From positions 29,558-93,557 of the forward strand of contig GG704595.1 in the NCBI GenBank assembly GCA_000161775.1: a stretch of DNA of 64,000 bases. The letters are read 5' to 3'. Both the position numbers and the translations under genes were made by a program. A model generated the notes under the pieces. It saw nothing but the letters and a program-made list of their open reading frames with translations, was not told the origin of the DNA and searched no databases. The stretch comes from Ruegeria lacuscaerulensis ITI-1157 (GTDB taxonomy: Bacteria; Pseudomonadota; Alphaproteobacteria; Rhodobacterales; Rhodobacteraceae). Each line of letters begins with the position of its first letter. The first letter of the stretch is position 1. Shown piece by piece: positions 1-8,164 of this stretch.

Positions 1-28
1 ACAGTTCAGTTCATGTTCGGAGAGTTCC

Positions 29-1402
29 ATGCACTTTCAAGCCGCTCACGCCCTTTTCGACGGCGCACACACCACGCCCGGCACCGCGCTGCCGATCACC
101 GAAATCCTCGGGCAGCCGGTGGTGAATGCAGAACCCGGGCCGGTCATCACCACGCTTTTGGATGGTCACCGCCGGACCGTCCTTTTCCTGAACGCCCATT
201 GCGCAAATGTCCGGGCAAAGAATGACCAATATCGAGCAGCCCTGACGCAAGCCGACCTCGTCCTGCCCGACGGGATCGGGGTCGAGCTTGCCGCCGCGAT
301 GCAGGGCGAACGCCTGGCCGAGAACCTGAACGGAACCGACTTTGTCCCGCGCCTGGTCCGGCGCGCGGCCAAGCTGGGCCAGTCGGTCTATCTGCTGGGC
401 GGAACGCCCGGCACCGCACAGGCCGCAGCAGCGCGCCTGCAAGACATGGCGCCCGGCCTGAGGATTGCCGGTTCCCGCGACGGGTTTGGTGGCATCGAAC
501 GGACGGACGAAGCCCTGGACGAGATCAACCAGTCCGGCGCAGATATCCTGCTGGTGGCCATGGGCGTTCCGCTGCAAGAACTGTGGATTGCGCGGCACCG
601 CGCACGGCTGAGCGCGAACCTGGTGTTGGGTGTCGGCGCGTTGTTCGACTTTCTGGCGGGCAACGTCCGGCGGGCGCCTGGGGTCGTGCGGCGGGTCCGG
701 ATGGAATGGGCGTGGCGGTTGGCGATGGAGCCACGCCGCATGGCCGGTCGCTATCTGATCGGAAATTTCGAATTTCTGGGCCGGTGCGTCGCCCAGGCTC
801 TTGGCCGGCTGACGCCCAACCGTATTCTTGACCTGACCGTTGCGCTGGCGGCTATGACGTTTCTGGCCTTGCCGATGCTGGCCATTGCCGCCCTTGTCTG
901 GCTGGATAGCCGCGGCCCGGCCCTGTTCCGGCAGACACGGGTGGGCAGGAACGGGGTGCCTTTCACCGTCTACAAGTTCCGCTCGATGACCACCGACGCC
1001 GAAGCGCAAAGGGCCAGCCTGCTGGCGCAGTCCGACCGCGCAGGCGTGTGCTTCAAGGCCCGTCACGATCCGCGTGTCACGCGGGTGGGCAAGGTTTTGC
1101 GCCGCTTTTCGCTGGATGAGTTGCCGCAGATCCTCAACGTGTTGAAGGGCGACATGTCGATCGTCGGACCGCGCCCTGCCCTGCCCGAGGAGGTCGCCAA
1201 ATACCCGCCCCGCGCGCTTGAACGCCTGGCCGTCCGCCCCGGGATCACCGGCTTGTGGCAGGTGTCGGGCCGGGCCGCCATCGACTTTGACCGGATGATT
1301 GACCTGGACACGGCCTATGTGCGGTCCCGCTCGGCCCTTCTGGATCTGATGCTGATTGCCATGACCGTGCGGGCCGTCGTGTCCGGCCGCGGCGCCTACT
1401 GA
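29..1402 (+). CDS. Fused WecG/TagA-type glycosyltransferase and initiating sugar transferase
   Basis: 457-residue protein that joins two polysaccharide-assembly enzymes. Residues about 20-250 resemble the WecG/TagA/CpsF family, with LNAHCANV, LPDGIGVE and MGVPLQELW segments. After a hydrophobic segment near 271-293, the rest is a bacterial sugar transferase (WcaJ/ExoY type) with KFRSM at about 316, SLDELPQILNVLKGDMSIVGPRP and RPGITGLWQVSGR. The second domain should attach the first sugar phosphate to undecaprenyl phosphate at the inner membrane; the first should transfer a following sugar. The ATG has GGAG five bases upstream. galU follows after 21 bases, so the two are probably one operon. 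Family calls are strong; the sugars are unknown. Having both steps in one chain is unusual. Confidence 0.9.
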   Translation: MHFQAAHALFDGAHTTPGTALPITEILGQPVVNAEPGPVITTLLDGHRRTVLFLNAHCANVRAKNDQYRAALTQADLVLPDGIGVELAAAMQGERLAENLNGTDFVPRLVRRAAKLGQSVYLLGGTPGTAQAAAARLQDMAPGLRIAGSRDGFGGIERTDEALDEINQSGADILLVAMGVPLQELWIARHRARLSANLVLGVGALFDFLAGNVRRAPGVVRRVRMEWAWRLAMEPRRMAGRYLIGNFEFLGRCVAQALGRLTPNRILDLTVALAAMTFLALPMLAIAALVWLDSRGPALFRQTRVGRNGVPFTVYKFRSMTTDAEAQRASLLAQSDRAGVCFKARHDPRVTRVGKVLRRFSLDELPQILNVLKGDMSIVGPRPALPEEVAKYPPRALERLAVRPGITGLWQVSGRAAIDFDRMIDLDTAYVRSRSALLDLMLIAMTVRAVVSGRGAY

Positions 1403-1423
1403 GAAAACCCAAGGAGAATTGAT

Positions 1424-2311
1424 ATGACCAAGATTCGCAAAGCCGTCTTTCCCGTCGCTGGACTGGGCACAAGGTTTCTGCCCGCGACCAAGACCGTGGC
1501 CAAGGAAATGCTGCCCCTGATCGACCGCCCGCTGATCCAATATGCCGTCGACGAGGCGCGCGCGGCCGGGATTGAAGAGTTCATCTTCATCACGTCACCC
1601 GAGAAAACCGCGCTCGAGGCCTATTTCGGGCGGAATACGGCGCTTGAACGCAAGTTGAAGGATGGTGGCAAGACCGAGCTTTTGAACAACCTGCGCTGCG
1701 CCGATCTGGAGGATGGCAAATACTGCTTTGTCCGGCAGGACGCGCCCCGTGGATTGGGCCATGCGGTGTCGCTGGCGCGCGAGTGTGTGGGCAATGAGCC
1801 GTTTGCGGTGATCCTGCCCGATGACGTCATCAGCGCCCGACGCCCGGCCCTGTCACAGATGGTCCAAAGCTATTGTGACCAAAGCGGCCACATGGTTGCG
1901 ACCCAATCCGTGCCGTCCGACAGGATCGGGTCCTACGGGGTGGTCGATATCGCCCTGCAGGCCGGGCCTGTGCAAAAGCTGCGCGGCCTGGTCGAAAAGC
2001 CCAGCCCGGAGCAGGCGCCGTCGAACTACGGCATCGTCGGGCGGTATATCCTGCAGCCGTCGATCTTTGATCGACTGGCCGGCCAGGCACCGGGTGCGGG
2101 AAATGAAATCCAGCTGACCGACGCCATCGCTGCCGATATCGAAACAGCTGGCTGCTCGGGCTACGCCTTCGCGGGTGAACGCTTCGACTGCGGCTCGGTC
2201 GCCGGATATCTTGAGGCCACCGCGGTCTTTGCCCTGCAGCGGTCAGAGCTGCGCGAAGGGTTTGAGCGGATCATGGCACAGCGCATGGGCCACCTGCGCC
2301 CGGCCGCGTAA
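1424..2311 (+). CDS. galU: UTP-glucose-1-phosphate uridylyltransferase
   Basis: 295 residues, normal length for GalU. It makes UDP-glucose from UTP and glucose-1-phosphate in the cytoplasm, feeding exopolysaccharide and glycolipid synthesis. The N-terminus carries the nucleotide-binding signature FPVAGLGTRFLPATK, followed by KEMLPLIDRPLIQYAVDEA, and later LPDDVI and GLVEKPSP, all typical of bacterial GalU. An AAGGAG Shine-Dalgarno sequence precedes the ATG. It lies directly behind the sugar transferase gene and ahead of a strong palindrome, which may end the transcript or bind a regulator. Confidence 0.96.
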   Translation: MTKIRKAVFPVAGLGTRFLPATKTVAKEMLPLIDRPLIQYAVDEARAAGIEEFIFITSPEKTALEAYFGRNTALERKLKDGGKTELLNNLRCADLEDGKYCFVRQDAPRGLGHAVSLARECVGNEPFAVILPDDVISARRPALSQMVQSYCDQSGHMVATQSVPSDRIGSYGVVDIALQAGPVQKLRGLVEKPSPEQAPSNYGIVGRYILQPSIFDRLAGQAPGAGNEIQLTDAIAADIETAGCSGYAFAGERFDCGSVAGYLEATAVFALQRSELREGFERIMAQRMGHLRPAA

Positions 2312-2317
2312 CGGCGC

Positions 2318-2341
2318 GCACCTATCCGTTCGGATAGGTGC
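2318..2341. promoter_or_regulatory. Perfect palindrome (operator or terminator) after galU
   Basis: Two perfect 11-base arms, GCACCTATCCG and CGGATAGGTGC, flank a TT centre, seven bases after the galU stop. No T-run follows, so a classic intrinsic terminator is not obvious. The 20-base core has the size and symmetry of an operator for a dimeric regulator. The half-site TTCGGATAGGT recurs exactly at 6813-6823, in the divergent promoter of two other polysaccharide genes, which favours an operator role. No regulator can be named. Confidence 0.6.
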
Positions 2342-2411
2342 TTATCCCGATGCCCGTCTGTTGCCCGGTCACGCTTTCTGATCTTGTGCAATTGGACACT
2401 AGGAGAACGAC

Positions 2412-2912
2412 ATGCGGATTTTACTTGCAGCCCTGGCAATGATTCTGACCCTGGGCCAGGCACAGGCCCAGGATCTGGCCGAACCCACCGGAGAGGTGGT
2501 TCTGACGATCACCGGCAACCTGACCCAGTCCGGTGCCGAGGATGGAGTGCGGTTCGACATGGACATGTTGAAAGCCCTGCCCGCGCGGACTTTTGCGACC
2601 TCGACGATCTGGACCGAAGGTGAAAGCACCTTTGTCGGCGTTCCGTTGTCGGTAGTGCTGGAGGCAGTCGGTGCAGATGGTAGCATGATCCGCGCCACGG
2701 CGATCAACGACTATGCGGTTGAAATCCCGATGGACTCGGTCACCGAAAGCGACCCAATCGTCGCCTATGAGATGGACGGAGCCGAGATGTCGCGTCGGCA
2801 GAAGGGCCCGCTGTGGATCGTCTACCCCTATGACAGCGATCCGAAATACCAGACCGAGGTGACCTATTCACGCAGCATTTGGCAACTCGATCGTCTCGAG
2901 GTCGTCAAATAG
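2412..2912 (+). CDS. Periplasmic SUOX-fold (molybdopterin-binding-like) protein without cysteine
   Basis: 166-residue exported protein. Residues 1-19 form a signal peptide ending AQA. The rest resembles the small oxidoreductase molybdopterin-binding (sulfite-oxidase-like) fold: VVLTITGNL at the start, a VGVPLSVVLEAVGA segment, YAVEIPMD, and the C-terminal block GPLWIVYPYDSDP. The mature chain contains no cysteine at all, so the Mo-coordinating ligand of true sulfite oxidases is missing. A ligand-binding or sensory role is more likely than catalysis. The hybrid histidine kinase gene begins 50 bases later on the same strand, so it may be the kinase's periplasmic partner (inference). An AGGAG motif precedes the ATG. 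Confidence 0.75.
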   Translation: MRILLAALAMILTLGQAQAQDLAEPTGEVVLTITGNLTQSGAEDGVRFDMDMLKALPARTFATSTIWTEGESTFVGVPLSVVLEAVGADGSMIRATAINDYAVEIPMDSVTESDPIVAYEMDGAEMSRRQKGPLWIVYPYDSDPKYQTEVTYSRSIWQLDRLEVVK

Positions 2913-2961
2913 CTTGCAACCGGAACGAGTGCAGTAATGAGTAAAGTGCAGTGAACAATCG

Positions 2962-5511
2962 ATGAGGCTCGGTTTGAGCGATACCGACACGCACGTTTTG
3001 CGCCGCCGATGGGTCTTCGGGCTCATCGGCTTCGGCGTTTTGTTGGGTCTGGTCGCGGTGGCGTGGCTGTCGGCGCAGGTGTTTACCGATTTCAATGACC
3101 GGCGGGCGGCGCCTTCGGACAATGTCCAATGGACGTTGTCGCAGGTCGAGGTCGACTATCTGTCCTACCTGAATGCTCTGGAAACCGCGTCGGCGGCACA
3201 GGACGCGGAAAATGGTACGTTGGATCTGGTGCGCCGGCGGTTCGATCTGTTTTACAGCCGTGTCGATACGCTGGCCCAATCCCGCGTGTTCCAGCCTTTG
3301 CGCCAGGATGACCGGTTCCGCCTGCCGTTGGAGCGGGTGACCCGGCACCTGAACGCCGCGATCCCCTTGATCGACGCGCCGGATGCGGAGCTGTCCGAAC
3401 AACTGGACGATCTGAAGCGCGCGGCCCTCGAGATCGGTCCGCATGTCCGCACGCTGGCCGTTTCGGGCATCTCGTATTTTGCCACCGAGTCTGACCAGCA
3501 GCGCATCCAGACGGCGGCAAACCTGCTGCGACTGGCGATTCTGTCGGGGGCCTTGCTTCTGACCCTGGGTGCCGTCAGCGCCTATCTTCTGGTGGTCAAC
3601 CGGCGCGCCACGCGCCGCGGCCGGGCGCTGCGGCAGGCGAATGAACGGATGAACACGATCCTCTCCACCTCGTTGGATGGGGTGATCGTGGTCGATGCCA
3701 AGGGCGACGTGATCGAGTTCAACCCAGCTGCCGAGGCAATATTCGGCTATACGGCGGATAAGGCCCGGGGTCGCGCGATTGGCGATCTGATCGTGCCGCC
3801 GCATCTGCGCGCGGCACATCGCGCCGGCATGGAACGTATGCAGGCGGGCGGAGACCTGCATGTCGTCGGCAAGGGGCGGGTCCAGTTGGAGGCGATGCGC
3901 GCGGATGGCGAGCAGTTCCCGGTCGAACTGGCGCTGCAGTCGGCCCGAGCGGGGGATCAGGAAATCATCATCGGCTTTGTCCGCGACATCTCGCAACGGG
4001 TTGCCGCCCAGCAGGAACTGATCAGCACCCGCGACCAAGCCCTGGCCGGTGAAAAGGCCAAAGCCGAATTCCTGACCGTGATGAGCCACGAGATCCGCAC
4101 GCCGCTGAACGGGCTGCTGGGCAACCTCACGCTGTTGAAAAACACCCGCACAACCCGGGAACAGGCGCGGTTTGTCGAGAACATGGAAATCTCGGGCCAG
4201 ATCCTCCTGAGCCACGTCGACTCCGTTCTGGACATCGCCCGGTTCGAGGCCGGGAAACTGTCGGTGGCGTTGCAGCCGACCGACCTGAACGACATCCTGC
4301 AAGAGATTGTGGACGGTCAAAGCGGCAACGCTGCCTCGCGGGGGAACTCCATCTCGTGGCAATGGGTGGGCGAGGCGCGCCCCTGCGTCGCCGCCGATGC
4401 CCAGAGGTTGCGGCAGATTCTTCTGAACCTTGTCGGCAATGCCATCAAGTTCACGGAAAACGGTCGGATCTCGATCGAGGTCGAAGTAACCGAGCCTGGC
4501 CCAACGGCCGGCGTCAACATCTTTGAATTCCGCATCATCGACACGGGCATCGGTATCGGCCCGGATGAGGTCGACGTCATCTTTGATGATTTTCACACCA
4601 GCGATCCAAGCACCGGTCTGGGCCTGGGCATCGCACGTCGGTTTGCTCGGGCCATGGGCGGAGAGATCGGCGTTGAAAGCACGCCCGAAGAGGGCAGTGT
4701 ATTCTGGGTTCGTCTGCCGCTGCAGGACGCGGAATTGGACGCCAACGTTGACAGTGACCAGTCAGACGTTCAGCACGCCCAGCCGTTGGACGTGCTGGTG
4801 GTCGAAGACAACGAGATCAACCGCGAGGTGATCTGCAACATGCTGAAACTGGACGGTCACCGGGTGACGGTTGCCGAGAACGGCCAACTGGGCGTGGACG
4901 CGGCGGCTGCGCATCGGTTCGACGTGATCCTGATGGATATCAGCATGCCGGTCATGGACGGCCCGACGGCCACGCGCCACATCCGCAGCGGGGGCGGGCC
5001 TTCGGCGGACATCCCGATCATTGCCGTTTCGGCCAACGTGCTGCCTGATGCGGTCGACGCGTTCCGCGCCGCCGGTATGACAGCCTTTGTCGGCAAGCCG
5101 ATTGCCCTGGATGCCTTGCGCAAGGCCCTGAGGGCGGTCACCGAACCCGACGCTTTGATCCAGCCCGAAGACGAAACGGATCATATCGGCGATCTGCGCG
5201 CCAGCCTCGGCGCCGACGTCTTTGACCGGTTGCTTGGCAAGTACCTGTCCGAAGGGGATGCCGTCGTCGCGCAGCTTGCCGGGCTGGACGGGGGTGAAGC
5301 CGATCTGGACCAGGTCGCGCAGGAGTGTCACAAGCTGGCGGGAAGCGCGGCGACCTTCGGCGCGATGGGGTTCCGTGATGCGCTGATTGCGATCGAGATG
5401 GCCGCAAAATCCGCAGACCGCGAGCAGGTCGCCCACCTGTTGCGCAGCTTGCCCGAGGAGTGGGAGCGGGCAAAGGCTGCGCTGCCCGCCCCCGGTGCGG
5501 TCAAGGGCTGA
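2962..5511 (+). CDS. Membrane-bound hybrid sensor histidine kinase (PAS, REC, Hpt)
   Basis: 849 residues. Two membrane spans (about 14-36 and 186-208) enclose a periplasmic domain of roughly 150 residues. A PAS domain follows (about 225-345), then HisKA with the phospho-acceptor His376 in MSHEIRTPLNG, and a HATPase domain with NAIKF, DTGIGIG and STGLGLGIARRFA. Next comes a receiver with Asp659 in VILMDISMPVMDG, and a C-terminal Hpt domain with His790 in CHKLAGSAATFGA. It therefore holds a full internal phosphorelay and needs an external response regulator, none of which is adjacent. It follows the Cys-less SUOX-fold gene. Its 3' end overlaps by 11 bases the convergent polysaccharide export gene. 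Confidence 0.95.
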   Translation: MRLGLSDTDTHVLRRRWVFGLIGFGVLLGLVAVAWLSAQVFTDFNDRRAAPSDNVQWTLSQVEVDYLSYLNALETASAAQDAENGTLDLVRRRFDLFYSRVDTLAQSRVFQPLRQDDRFRLPLERVTRHLNAAIPLIDAPDAELSEQLDDLKRAALEIGPHVRTLAVSGISYFATESDQQRIQTAANLLRLAILSGALLLTLGAVSAYLLVVNRRATRRGRALRQANERMNTILSTSLDGVIVVDAKGDVIEFNPAAEAIFGYTADKARGRAIGDLIVPPHLRAAHRAGMERMQAGGDLHVVGKGRVQLEAMRADGEQFPVELALQSARAGDQEIIIGFVRDISQRVAAQQELISTRDQALAGEKAKAEFLTVMSHEIRTPLNGLLGNLTLLKNTRTTREQARFVENMEISGQILLSHVDSVLDIARFEAGKLSVALQPTDLNDILQEIVDGQSGNAASRGNSISWQWVGEARPCVAADAQRLRQILLNLVGNAIKFTENGRISIEVEVTEPGPTAGVNIFEFRIIDTGIGIGPDEVDVIFDDFHTSDPSTGLGLGIARRFARAMGGEIGVESTPEEGSVFWVRLPLQDAELDANVDSDQSDVQHAQPLDVLVVEDNEINREVICNMLKLDGHRVTVAENGQLGVDAAAAHRFDVILMDISMPVMDGPTATRHIRSGGGPSADIPIIAVSANVLPDAVDAFRAAGMTAFVGKPIALDALRKALRAVTEPDALIQPEDETDHIGDLRASLGADVFDRLLGKYLSEGDAVVAQLAGLDGGEADLDQVAQECHKLAGSAATFGAMGFRDALIAIEMAAKSADREQVAHLLRSLPEEWERAKAALPAPGAVKG

Positions 5512-6730
5512 GCAGAACCGCGGCCCCGACGATGCCCAGCGACCGGGCGATTTCGGTCACGCCGGTTACCTTGCTGTCGTAACAGGCAACGGCATCACCC
5601 GGCAGAACATAGGGATCGTAGTCGTCGCGGTCTCCGCGCCGCAGCAGCTTTTCGATATTGCGTTCGATCACGACCGAGGACCCGGTCACGGGGTTGCGCG
5701 TGAACAGCACCGCGCTGCGGTTGGCGTTTGTCGTCTTCGAGCCGCCGACGCAGTTGCTGTCGACCACGGCTTGCAGGAACCGGGTGCCATACGGCACCTC
5801 GCGCACGTCGCGCCCGATGGCGGACTGGGCGTTGCCCGCGGCCGGTTGGGTCAGGTTCGACATATACAGTGACACGCCGGGCGGGCTGATCGGGCTGGGG
5901 CGCATCAGCGCATCCTGGAAACACCCACGGCTGTTGACCACGATCTGGTCGCCGGTCAGCAGCATGATGTCGGTCGGGTCCGATCCTTCGAACACGCCGC
6001 GCAGATCCATGCGATAGATGCGCCCTTGACGGTGCAGCTCGACCGCTGACAGATCGGCATCCGGCCTCACCCCGCCCGCGGCGCGCAGCGCCACCGACAG
6101 GTTGCGCCCCTCGGTCGAGGCCCCCAGCGCGCCCTGGCGCCGACTGTCGAGGGAATCGCCCGGAACACCGCCGATCTCGACCGAGTGCGGCTCGAACACC
6201 GCGCCGCGCACACCCACGGTCACCGAGGCAAAATCGCTGACTCGCACGGTTACGCGGGGTTCGGCGTCATAGAACTGGGCCGCGACCAGAACGCGGGCCA
6301 CCTCTTGTTCGACCTGCTCGGTGGTGCGGCCTTGGGCGCGCACGGGCGGCAGGTAGGGCAGCTTGAGGTCTCCGTCACGCGAAACGACATAAGCGTCGCT
6401 CAGCAGGTCGTCCCCTTCGATGGTGATCTGGACCATGTCGTTGCGCGACAGTTTCTCGCCCAGCAAGGGGCTGAGTGCCGGTTGTGACCATTTCGCATAG
6501 GCATTTGCGCCCTGATCGCCGGCCTGCGGCATGCAGGTCTGGTCGTTCATCGCGGCGGCCTGCAGCAACGGCGTGTCGCCCCGCCGACGTCCGGGTTCGC
6601 GGTATTGCGCCTGATAGCTTTCGCCGCGCGATACGGCTTCGATGTTGCGCGGGGTCTGCATGCTGCTGCACCCCAGCAGGGTCGAGGCGCTGACGGCCGA
6701 AATAAGGAAGGTCCTGAAATTCATGGTCAT
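5501..6730 (-). CDS. Outer-membrane polysaccharide export lipoprotein (Wza/OPX family)
   Basis: 409-residue lipoprotein of the polysaccharide biosynthesis/export family. The N-terminus is a lipoprotein signal peptide with lipobox LLGC. A poly-export domain (VQITIEGDDLLSDAYVVSRDGDLKLPYL) and SLBB-like repeats follow. It should form the outer-membrane channel for the exopolysaccharide. I chose the ATG at 6730 because AGGAG lies six bases upstream; the ATG at 6736 would touch that Shine-Dalgarno. The reading frame stays open upstream but without coding character. The gene is divergent from the flippase gene and convergent with the histidine kinase, whose stop it overlaps. Confidence 0.92.
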   Translation of the reverse strand: MTMNFRTFLISAVSASTLLGCSSMQTPRNIEAVSRGESYQAQYREPGRRRGDTPLLQAAAMNDQTCMPQAGDQGANAYAKWSQPALSPLLGEKLSRNDMVQITIEGDDLLSDAYVVSRDGDLKLPYLPPVRAQGRTTEQVEQEVARVLVAAQFYDAEPRVTVRVSDFASVTVGVRGAVFEPHSVEIGGVPGDSLDSRRQGALGASTEGRNLSVALRAAGGVRPDADLSAVELHRQGRIYRMDLRGVFEGSDPTDIMLLTGDQIVVNSRGCFQDALMRPSPISPPGVSLYMSNLTQPAAGNAQSAIGRDVREVPYGTRFLQAVVDSNCVGGSKTTNANRSAVLFTRNPVTGSSVVIERNIEKLLRRGDRDDYDPYVLPGDAVACYDSKVTGVTEIARSLGIVGAAVLLSP

Positions 6731-6812
6731 TTTCATCTCCTGATCTGTCACAGAAGATAGACCGCGCCGCGCGGCCTGCGTCAGCCCGGCATCGGGATGG
6801 CGGCTTGTCCCA

Positions 6813-6834
6813 TTCGGATAGGTCCCTCTCCGAA
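6813..6834. promoter_or_regulatory. Dyad sharing the galU palindrome half-site
   Basis: TTCGGATAGGT at 6813-6823 is identical to half of the palindrome at 2318-2341. The dyad TTCGGA-N10-TCCGAA spans 6813-6834. It lies between the divergent export lipoprotein (start 6730) and flippase (start 6926) genes, a normal place for an operator serving both. The regulator is unknown; co-regulation of the polysaccharide genes is inferred. Confidence 0.45.
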
Positions 6835-6925
6835 CGGTCCCCTGCCCCGTCCGACCGCGTCCGGGACACAGGCCTTGGCCACCCGTACAACAGAACCAAC
6901 AACTGTTTTTCGGGATCACGGCGTC

Positions 6926-8164
6926 ATGACGCACAGCTTTGCACAATCCGGTTTTCTGCGGCACCTGTTGGCCTACACCGCCTCCGAAGTGGCGGCCAAG
7001 GCGTCGCGCCTGGTCGTCGTGGTCGCCGTTGCCCGTACCCTCAGCCCCGAAGCGATCGGTCTGGCCGCTGCGGCTCTGGCGGCGGGCGACATCCTCAAGG
7101 CGCTGACCGAGAACGGCGTGAACCAGCGTATCATTCAGGCTCCGTCCGAGGAGCTGGCGCAGCGGTGCAACATGGCACACCGCATCTTCTGGGTCTGGTG
7201 CGCGGGGCTGTGCCTGCTGCAACTGGCGGTCGCGGCGGCGCTGTTCGTCATGGGCCACACGATGCTGGCGATGCTGCTGGCGGTGCTGGCCGGGGAATAC
7301 CTGTTCATGCCGGCGGGCCTGGTTCAGGCCGCACTGGCAATGCGCGAGGGCAAGCTGCAGCAGACCGCCGCGATCGCCGGCGGGCAAGTCGTGGGGGCCA
7401 ATGCCCTGACGGCGCTGCTGGCGGTGGTCTGGGCCTCGCCTCTGGCGCTGGTCCTTCCGCGACTTCTGACTGCACCTGTCTGGCTGGTGCTGATGCGCCG
7501 CCTGCGTCGGTGGTCGCCTGATCGCCGGGCCGGGTTTGCAGCCTTGAAACCCTTCGTGGTCTACGGCTGGGCCGTTCTGGGCGTCGAACTGGTCAAGGTT
7601 CTGCGCATGCAGGCCGACAAGCTGGTGGTGGGGGCCATGATGGGCGCCGAGGCGCTTGGCATCTATTTCATGGCTTTCAATGCGGGGCTTGGGCTGGCCA
7701 CTTCGTTCACGCAAGCCTTCTCGGTCGTTCTGTTCCCGCATCTGTGCGCGGCCGAGGACAAGCATGGGGCGCTGCGCCACGGGCTGGGCTTGTCGCTACT
7801 GATCCTGACGCCGCTTGTTCTGCTGCAGGCGGCGCTGGCCCCGGTCTATGTGCCGCTGCTGCTGGGACAGAGCTGGGCCGAGATCGCCCCGGTGGTGTCG
7901 GTTCTGTGCCTGGCGGCCCTGCCGACGGTGATCTGGTCGGCGGTCGCCGGATGGCTGCGGTCGGAAAACCGCCCCGTCACCGAATTGCGGGTCAGCACGG
8001 TTCTAGCCACGGGCCTTATCGCCAACACGGCCCTGATGGCGCCGCTGGGTCTGATGCCCGTAGCCGTCGGGTACGTCTGCACCTGCAGCGCCATCATGCT
8101 GGCCGCTTCCTGGGCGCTGCTGCCGCGGGGTTCTGCAATCATCCAGGAGGCACGCGCCCAATGA
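6926..8164 (+). CDS. Polysaccharide flippase (Wzx/MATE-like oligosaccharide translocase)
   Basis: 412 residues, almost wholly hydrophobic, with about 12 predicted membrane spans. It resembles the polysaccharide synthesis (PST)/oligosaccharide flippase family: N-terminal GFLRHLLAYTASEVAAKASRLVVVVAVARTLSPEAIGLAAAALAAGD style segment, and ADKLVVGAMMGAEALGIYFMAFNAG in the middle. It should flip the lipid-linked repeat unit across the inner membrane. The ATG at 6926 fits the family's usual N-terminus; an upstream in-frame start would add a non-hydrophobic, arginine-rich leader. Its stop overlaps the next start (ATGA), showing translational coupling to the glycosyltransferase gene. Confidence 0.88.
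   Translation: MTHSFAQSGFLRHLLAYTASEVAAKASRLVVVVAVARTLSPEAIGLAAAALAAGDILKALTENGVNQRIIQAPSEELAQRCNMAHRIFWVWCAGLCLLQLAVAAALFVMGHTMLAMLLAVLAGEYLFMPAGLVQAALAMREGKLQQTAAIAGGQVVGANALTALLAVVWASPLALVLPRLLTAPVWLVLMRRLRRWSPDRRAGFAALKPFVVYGWAVLGVELVKVLRMQADKLVVGAMMGAEALGIYFMAFNAGLGLATSFTQAFSVVLFPHLCAAEDKHGALRHGLGLSLLILTPLVLLQAALAPVYVPLLLGQSWAEIAPVVSVLCLAALPTVIWSAVAGWLRSENRPVTELRVSTVLATGLIANTALMAPLGLMPVAVGYVCTCSAIMLAASWALLPRGSAIIQEARAQ

Noticed and set aside
11-1540. 509-codon minus-strand open frame opposite the sugar transferase and galU
   Set aside because: Arg/Gly/His/Gln-rich shadow of two well-identified genes; no domain pattern.
2905-4596. 563-codon minus-strand open frame opposite the hybrid histidine kinase
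   Set aside because: Antisense shadow caused by high GC at third codon positions; the plus strand has full kinase motifs.
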